From Pseudomonas yamanorum (GTDB taxonomy: Bacteria > Pseudomonadota > Gammaproteobacteria > Pseudomonadales > Pseudomonadaceae): 33,590 nucleotides of DNA. The position numbers and the translations under genes were made by a program. Positions 30,364-33,590 of the stretch are shown piece after piece (position 1 is the first letter of the stretch; the number at the start of each line of letters is the position of its first letter). The stretch is from the NCBI RefSeq assembly GCF_013386765.1, contig NZ_JACARE010000040.1, forward strand, positions 1 to 33,590, read 5' to 3'. The notes beneath the pieces were generated by a model. It was not told the DNA's origin. It made no database searches and saw only the letters and a program-made list of their open reading frames with translations.

Positions 30364-31728
30364 ATGTCTTCAGTAGCTGATGGGTTGCCCAGTGATAAAC
30401 GTTTAGCGGCGGTGGTCGCCATTTCCCTGGGGATCGGCATGGCGACCCTCGACACGGCCATCGTCAACACTGCATTGCCGACCCTGGCTGAAGGGATCGG
30501 CACCGACTCAGCCTCGGTGATCTGGGTGGTCAACGCCTACCAACTGGCGACCATCGCCGCCGTGCTGCCCTTTGCTTCCCTGAGTGACGTGGTGGGCCAC
30601 CGTCGGGTGTTCCTCGGCGGCTTGCTGGTGTTTGTAATAGCGTCGCTGTTCTGCGGGCTGGCCTGGTCGCTGCCGACGCTGACAGCCGCCCGGGTGGTGC
30701 AGGGCTTGGGCGCGGCGGCGATCATGAGCGTCAACATTGCGCTGTTGCGGCATATCTATCCGGCAAAAATATTGGGCCGCGGGCTGGGGTATAACTCGCT
30801 GGTGGTGGGGCTGGCCTTTACGCTGGGGCCCACCGCGGCGTCGGCGATTCTGTCGGTGGCCACCTGGCACTGGCTGTACCTGATCAATCTGCCCCTGGGC
30901 GCGTTGGCTTTGTGGCTCGGGGTGCGGGCGATTCCGGTGATCCCGATTACCGGGCATGCCTTCGACCGGCTGGCGGCGATTCTCTGCGCCGGGTTGTTTG
31001 CCTTGTTGGTATTGGGGCTGGGGTCGGCGGTGCACGGTGCGCAGGCGGTGTTGACCCTGGGGCTGATCGCCGTGGCGCTGCTGTGCGGGGTGTTGCTGAT
31101 CCGTCGTCAGGCCGGGCACCCGGCGCCGATGCTGGCGGTGGATCTGTTCAAGCGCCCGTTGTTCACCTTGTCGGCCCTCACCGCGATTTGTGCGTTCAGT
31201 GCCCAGGGCCTGGCGTTTGTGTCGCTGCCCTTCCTGTTGCAGACGGTGTTGGGCCACAGCCAGGTGGCCACCGGTTTCCTGATGACGCCGTGGCCGGCAG
31301 TGGTGGCAGTGATGGCGCTGATTGCCGGGCGCCTGGCAGACCGCATCTCCCTGGCGTTGCTGTGTGGCATTGGCCTGGTGATGTTGAGCGCGGGCATGGC
31401 CTCGCTGGCGACCCTGGGCAATGACGCCTCGACCTTTGATATCGGCTGGCGCATGGCCTTGTGTGGTGCCGGGTTCGGTTTCTTCCAGTCGCCCAACCTC
31501 AAGGCGATCATGACCAGCGCGCCTATCGCCCGCAGTGGCGGGGCCAGCGGGATTGTGGCCACGTCGCGGTTGATGGGGCAGACGCTGGGGGCGTCGCTGG
31601 TGGCGTTGTGTTTCCACCTGTCCCTGAGCAGCGGCCCGCAGTACGCGTTGTGGCTGGGCTGCGGGTTTGCGCTGGTAGGCGCGGTGGCCAGTGGTTTGCG
31701 CCTGATGCAGGACGGCACCAAGGTTTAA
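30364..31728 (+). CDS. MFS efflux transporter, DHA2 (EmrB/QacA-like) family
   Basis: The 454-residue protein has up to 14 predicted membrane helices. LDTAIVNTALPTLA (about 26-39) is the DHA2 first-helix motif, and ASLSDVVGHRRVF is motif A in the loop between helices 2 and 3. Motif C-like GPTAASAIL follows. This family exports drugs and toxic organic cations by proton antiport. ATG 30364 is chosen over an in-frame GTG at 30349, because it begins just before the cytoplasmic N-terminus; the ribosome binding site is weak. The last residues are cytoplasmic. The gene lies 92 bp after the truncated hydrolase. Confidence 0.9.
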   Translation: MSSVADGLPSDKRLAAVVAISLGIGMATLDTAIVNTALPTLAEGIGTDSASVIWVVNAYQLATIAAVLPFASLSDVVGHRRVFLGGLLVFVIASLFCGLAWSLPTLTAARVVQGLGAAAIMSVNIALLRHIYPAKILGRGLGYNSLVVGLAFTLGPTAASAILSVATWHWLYLINLPLGALALWLGVRAIPVIPITGHAFDRLAAILCAGLFALLVLGLGSAVHGAQAVLTLGLIAVALLCGVLLIRRQAGHPAPMLAVDLFKRPLFTLSALTAICAFSAQGLAFVSLPFLLQTVLGHSQVATGFLMTPWPAVVAVMALIAGRLADRISLALLCGIGLVMLSAGMASLATLGNDASTFDIGWRMALCGAGFGFFQSPNLKAIMTSAPIARSGGASGIVATSRLMGQTLGASLVALCFHLSLSSGPQYALWLGCGFALVGAVASGLRLMQDGTKV

Positions 31729-31756
31729 TTATTCGGGCCTTGTAAAACAGAGTGAT

Positions 31757-31777
31757 AGACGGCTACCGTGGCCGTCT
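31757..31777 (+). terminator. Possible weak terminator between the two MFS genes
   Basis: A 7-bp perfect stem AGACGGC/GCCGTCT has a 7-base loop and is followed by AAATAATTCT. The lack of a T-run makes intrinsic termination uncertain. It lies 28 bp after the first MFS stop and 26 bp before the second MFS start. Confidence 0.35.
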
Positions 31778-31803
31778 AAATAATTCTGAATGTTTCAGCT
31801 TTT

Positions 31804-32934
31804 ATGTCTGATCTGGCCCAACGCAGTGCTGATTCCCACTCCCGCCGTGCCGCGCTGACCCTCGGCCTGTGCCTGCCCAGTGACGTGTTGCTGTACCTGG
31901 TACTGCCGATGGAGTCCCAGGCGTTTGGTATCACCCTGGCCCAGGCCGGGGTGCTGCTGGCGGCCAACCGCCTGGTGCGGATCTTCGGCTACAAGCATGT
32001 TCTGAATTTCTATGCCCGTAACGGAGATCGGCTGACGTGCTCCATCGCCGCCGGCGCGGCTGCGGTGTGTGCGTTGGGCAACTCGATGCTGTCAGGCTTC
32101 GCCGCGTTGCTTGGGTTGCGGCTGATCTGGGGCCTGTGTTTTGCGGCGTTGAACCTTTCCACCCAAGTGTTGGCCACCTCCGAGCCGCTGGGTGCGGCGC
32201 GGCGGGCGGGGCGCTCGCGGGCGCTGATCGCCCTGGGGCCGATGCTGGCGTTGCCGCTGGGGGGATGGCTGACGTTACATGTCGGCCCGCGTCCGATTTT
32301 CCTGATTCTGGCGGGGTGTTGCCTGGTGGGATTATGGATGGCGCGGGGGTTGCCTACGGCCGGCCACAATTTGCACGGCACGCCCGGGCGGCGCTTCAAG
32401 CTGCCCGACAGCGTGGCGACCTGGTCGTTTATCGAAGGCGTGGCGCTGGATGGGCTGTTTATCTTTGGCCTGTCGATTCAGGCGCAGAAGATCCTCGGTG
32501 GTGATGCGGTGTTGATCGCCGGTGGCTTGATGGCGCTGCGGTATGTCTCGGAACTGCTGCTGAGCCCATTGGGCGGGCGGGCTGCGCAGCAGTTTGGCGC
32601 CACGTCGATGTTGTTGCTGTTTTCCTTTCTCAGTGCGCTGGCGCTGGGGGCGTTTGGCAGCCACTGGGTGATTGCCGGTGCGGCGGCGGTGCTGGTGCTG
32701 CGGGCGTTGCAACTGCCGTTGGTGACGACGCTGGTGGCGGAGCGCAATCCGGGCGCGATGCGGGTTTCGGCGTTGGCCTCGAATGCTGTGTGGCGGGATG
32801 TGGGCGCGGGGCTTGGGCCATTGCTGGCGGGGTTGTTGCTGCCGGTGGCGTCGGCGCCCTGGGTGTTTGGCGTGGCCGGTGCGGCCATTGCGGTCAGCGC
32901 GGTGTTTTGCTGGCGGGCGAAGATTTCGACTTGA
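31804..32934 (+). CDS. MFS transporter
   Basis: The 376-residue protein has about 10-12 membrane helices. A conserved LLAANRLVRIFGY phrase follows helix 2, and an arginine-rich loop AARRAGRSRALIALGPMLALPLGG lies mid-protein. I cannot place it in a substrate-defined subfamily. ATG 31804 is the first in-frame start and suits a short cytoplasmic tail. The MEKHLA-domain gene follows after 16 bp and is probably co-transcribed. Confidence 0.85.
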   Translation: MSDLAQRSADSHSRRAALTLGLCLPSDVLLYLVLPMESQAFGITLAQAGVLLAANRLVRIFGYKHVLNFYARNGDRLTCSIAAGAAAVCALGNSMLSGFAALLGLRLIWGLCFAALNLSTQVLATSEPLGAARRAGRSRALIALGPMLALPLGGWLTLHVGPRPIFLILAGCCLVGLWMARGLPTAGHNLHGTPGRRFKLPDSVATWSFIEGVALDGLFIFGLSIQAQKILGGDAVLIAGGLMALRYVSELLLSPLGGRAAQQFGATSMLLLFSFLSALALGAFGSHWVIAGAAAVLVLRALQLPLVTTLVAERNPGAMRVSALASNAVWRDVGAGLGPLLAGLLLPVASAPWVFGVAGAAIAVSAVFCWRAKIST

Positions 32935-32950
32935 TGATGTGAGGCTGGTT

Positions 32951-33415
32951 GTGTCTTTTGACGAGCATTTTGTGCGGTTGCTGGATGAGGCTTATCGGCA
33001 TTGGACCGGGCAGGGGTTGCCGGCGCCCGAGGGGTTGGGTTTGGAGCAGCGGTTGACGTGGTTGCATGAGCAGGCGCCTTACAGTCTGCTGGCCCATGAT
33101 GGGGCGGTTGATCCGCGTTTTACCTATGTGAATGAGTGCGCGTTGCGCTGCTTTAAGTATCCGCGTGAGGATTTTATTGGGATGCCTTCGCGGTTCAGTG
33201 CCTCGGAGCTGGATCGGCCGGCGCGGCAGGTGCTGATGGAGGAGGTTGGGGCCAAGGGGATTGCTCATGGTTACAGCGGGTGGCGGGTGGATGCGCAGGA
33301 ACAGCCGTTCATGATTCATGCCGGGGTGGTTTGGAATTTGTTGGGCGGGGTGGGGCAGGCGGCTTTGTTTTGGTTGGATGAGGGGGGGCGGGGTACATAT
33401 CCATTCCTGCGGTAA
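32951..33415 (+). CDS. MEKHLA-domain protein
   Basis: The 154-residue protein matches the MEKHLA (PAS-like) domain family: LLAHDGAVDPRFTYVNECALRCFKYPREDFIGMPSRFSA reads like a PAS core, followed by GYSGWRVDAQEQPFMI and a terminal LFWLDE. Family function is poorly known; PAS-like folds bind small ligands or partners. The start is GTG 32951, 16 bp after the MFS gene. The last codons (from about 33396) lie inside the inverted long repeat, so the C-terminus (TYPFLR) is supplied by repeat sequence and may have replaced an older end. Confidence 0.82.
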   Translation: MSFDEHFVRLLDEAYRHWTGQGLPAPEGLGLEQRLTWLHEQAPYSLLAHDGAVDPRFTYVNECALRCFKYPREDFIGMPSRFSASELDRPARQVLMEEVGAKGIAHGYSGWRVDAQEQPFMIHAGVVWNLLGGVGQAALFWLDEGGRGTYPFLR

Positions 33416-33588
33416 CGGCTGCTATTGGTTCCGCTCTTACAGCGGGTCACTTTTGAAAAGCGCAAAAGTAACCAAAACGCTCTGCCCCGCCTGTCGGCGC
33501 CTCGCCTAGGCTCGGCGTACCCTCACTCCGGGATTGCTCCGCGGGCCGCCGCGACGGGGCGTCCCTGCCCCGTCGCGGCTAAACCGGC
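33396..33588 (-). repeat. Long intergenic repeat, copy 2
   Basis: This is the reverse complement of 69-262, with about 20 differences and one single-base gap by eye. It contains the same 13-bp stem (33548-33560 with 33567-33579) and ACTTTTG/CAAAAGT hairpin (33449-33455 with 33463-33469). It overlaps the end of the MEKHLA gene and is cut by the window end. Confidence 0.85.
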
Positions 33589-33590
33589 GC

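Noticed and set aside
1..33590. CRISPR array, tRNA/rRNA, transposase or phage genes
   Set aside because: No regularly spaced repeats, cloverleaf-like tails or such proteins were seen when reading both strands.

Overview
The window looks like chromosomal DNA from a fluorescens-group Pseudomonas. The evidence is high GC, a typical Pseudomonas REP (core gcgagcaagctcgctcctac, about 28061-28085), a BamA of Pseudomonas type, and a complete gsp-type secretion cluster. I see no rRNA, tRNA, CRISPR array, phage or transposase gene.

Layout. (1) 69-262 is a ~194-bp intergenic repeat whose inverted partner lies at 33396-33588, so the two copies bracket nearly the whole window. (2) 281-4827: a BamA paralogue on the minus strand, divergent from a CpxR/CpxA-like two-component pair; three helically phased CpxR-box-like pentamers lie between them. 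(3) 4908-5342 is an unrecognised small protein. (4) 5320-6833 (minus): a BvgA/EvgA-like response regulator followed by a receiver-HPt protein with no transmitter kinase nearby. (5) 7116-8582: a secreted GbpA-type lytic polysaccharide monooxygenase (LPMO) closed by a strong terminator. (6) 8651-18502: one long operon of cytochrome b561 followed by gspC-D-E-F-G-H-I-J-K-L-M. (7) 18664-22521 (minus): TonB-dependent receptor plus Tat-exported PhoD-type phosphatase, converging on the gsp operon. (8) 22799-25624 (minus): a 941-residue winged-helix/P-loop ATPase regulator. (9) 26204-29731: a bufferin-type (gig-like) operon with a 4-Cys DUF2282 precursor, DoxX, secreted alpha/beta hydrolase, 6-Cys precursor, DUF692 (MNIO) enzyme and DUF2063 partner; a truncated hydrolase follows. 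(10) 30364-33415: two MFS transporters and a MEKHLA-domain protein that ends inside the second repeat copy.

How the parts may work together. The LPMO is a plausible cargo of the adjacent type II system, and the b561 gene at the head of that operon could supply periplasmic or extracellular redox chemistry. The receiver-HPt/BvgA-like pair shares a regulatory region with the LPMO gene. The large ATPase regulator sits between two transcription units, and both have TGTGTATC-type repeats upstream (22750-22782 and 26027-26108). This suggests that one regulator controls a TonB/PhoD uptake pair and a bufferin-like metal-thiopeptide operon.

The most interesting part is this regulator-bufferin region: two different cysteine-rich precursors in one operon, an embedded hydrolase, a REP/hairpin between precursor and modifying enzyme, and a large STAND-like regulator instead of the sigma/anti-sigma pair I would expect beside such operons. 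All family calls are from reading the sequence; no searches were run.
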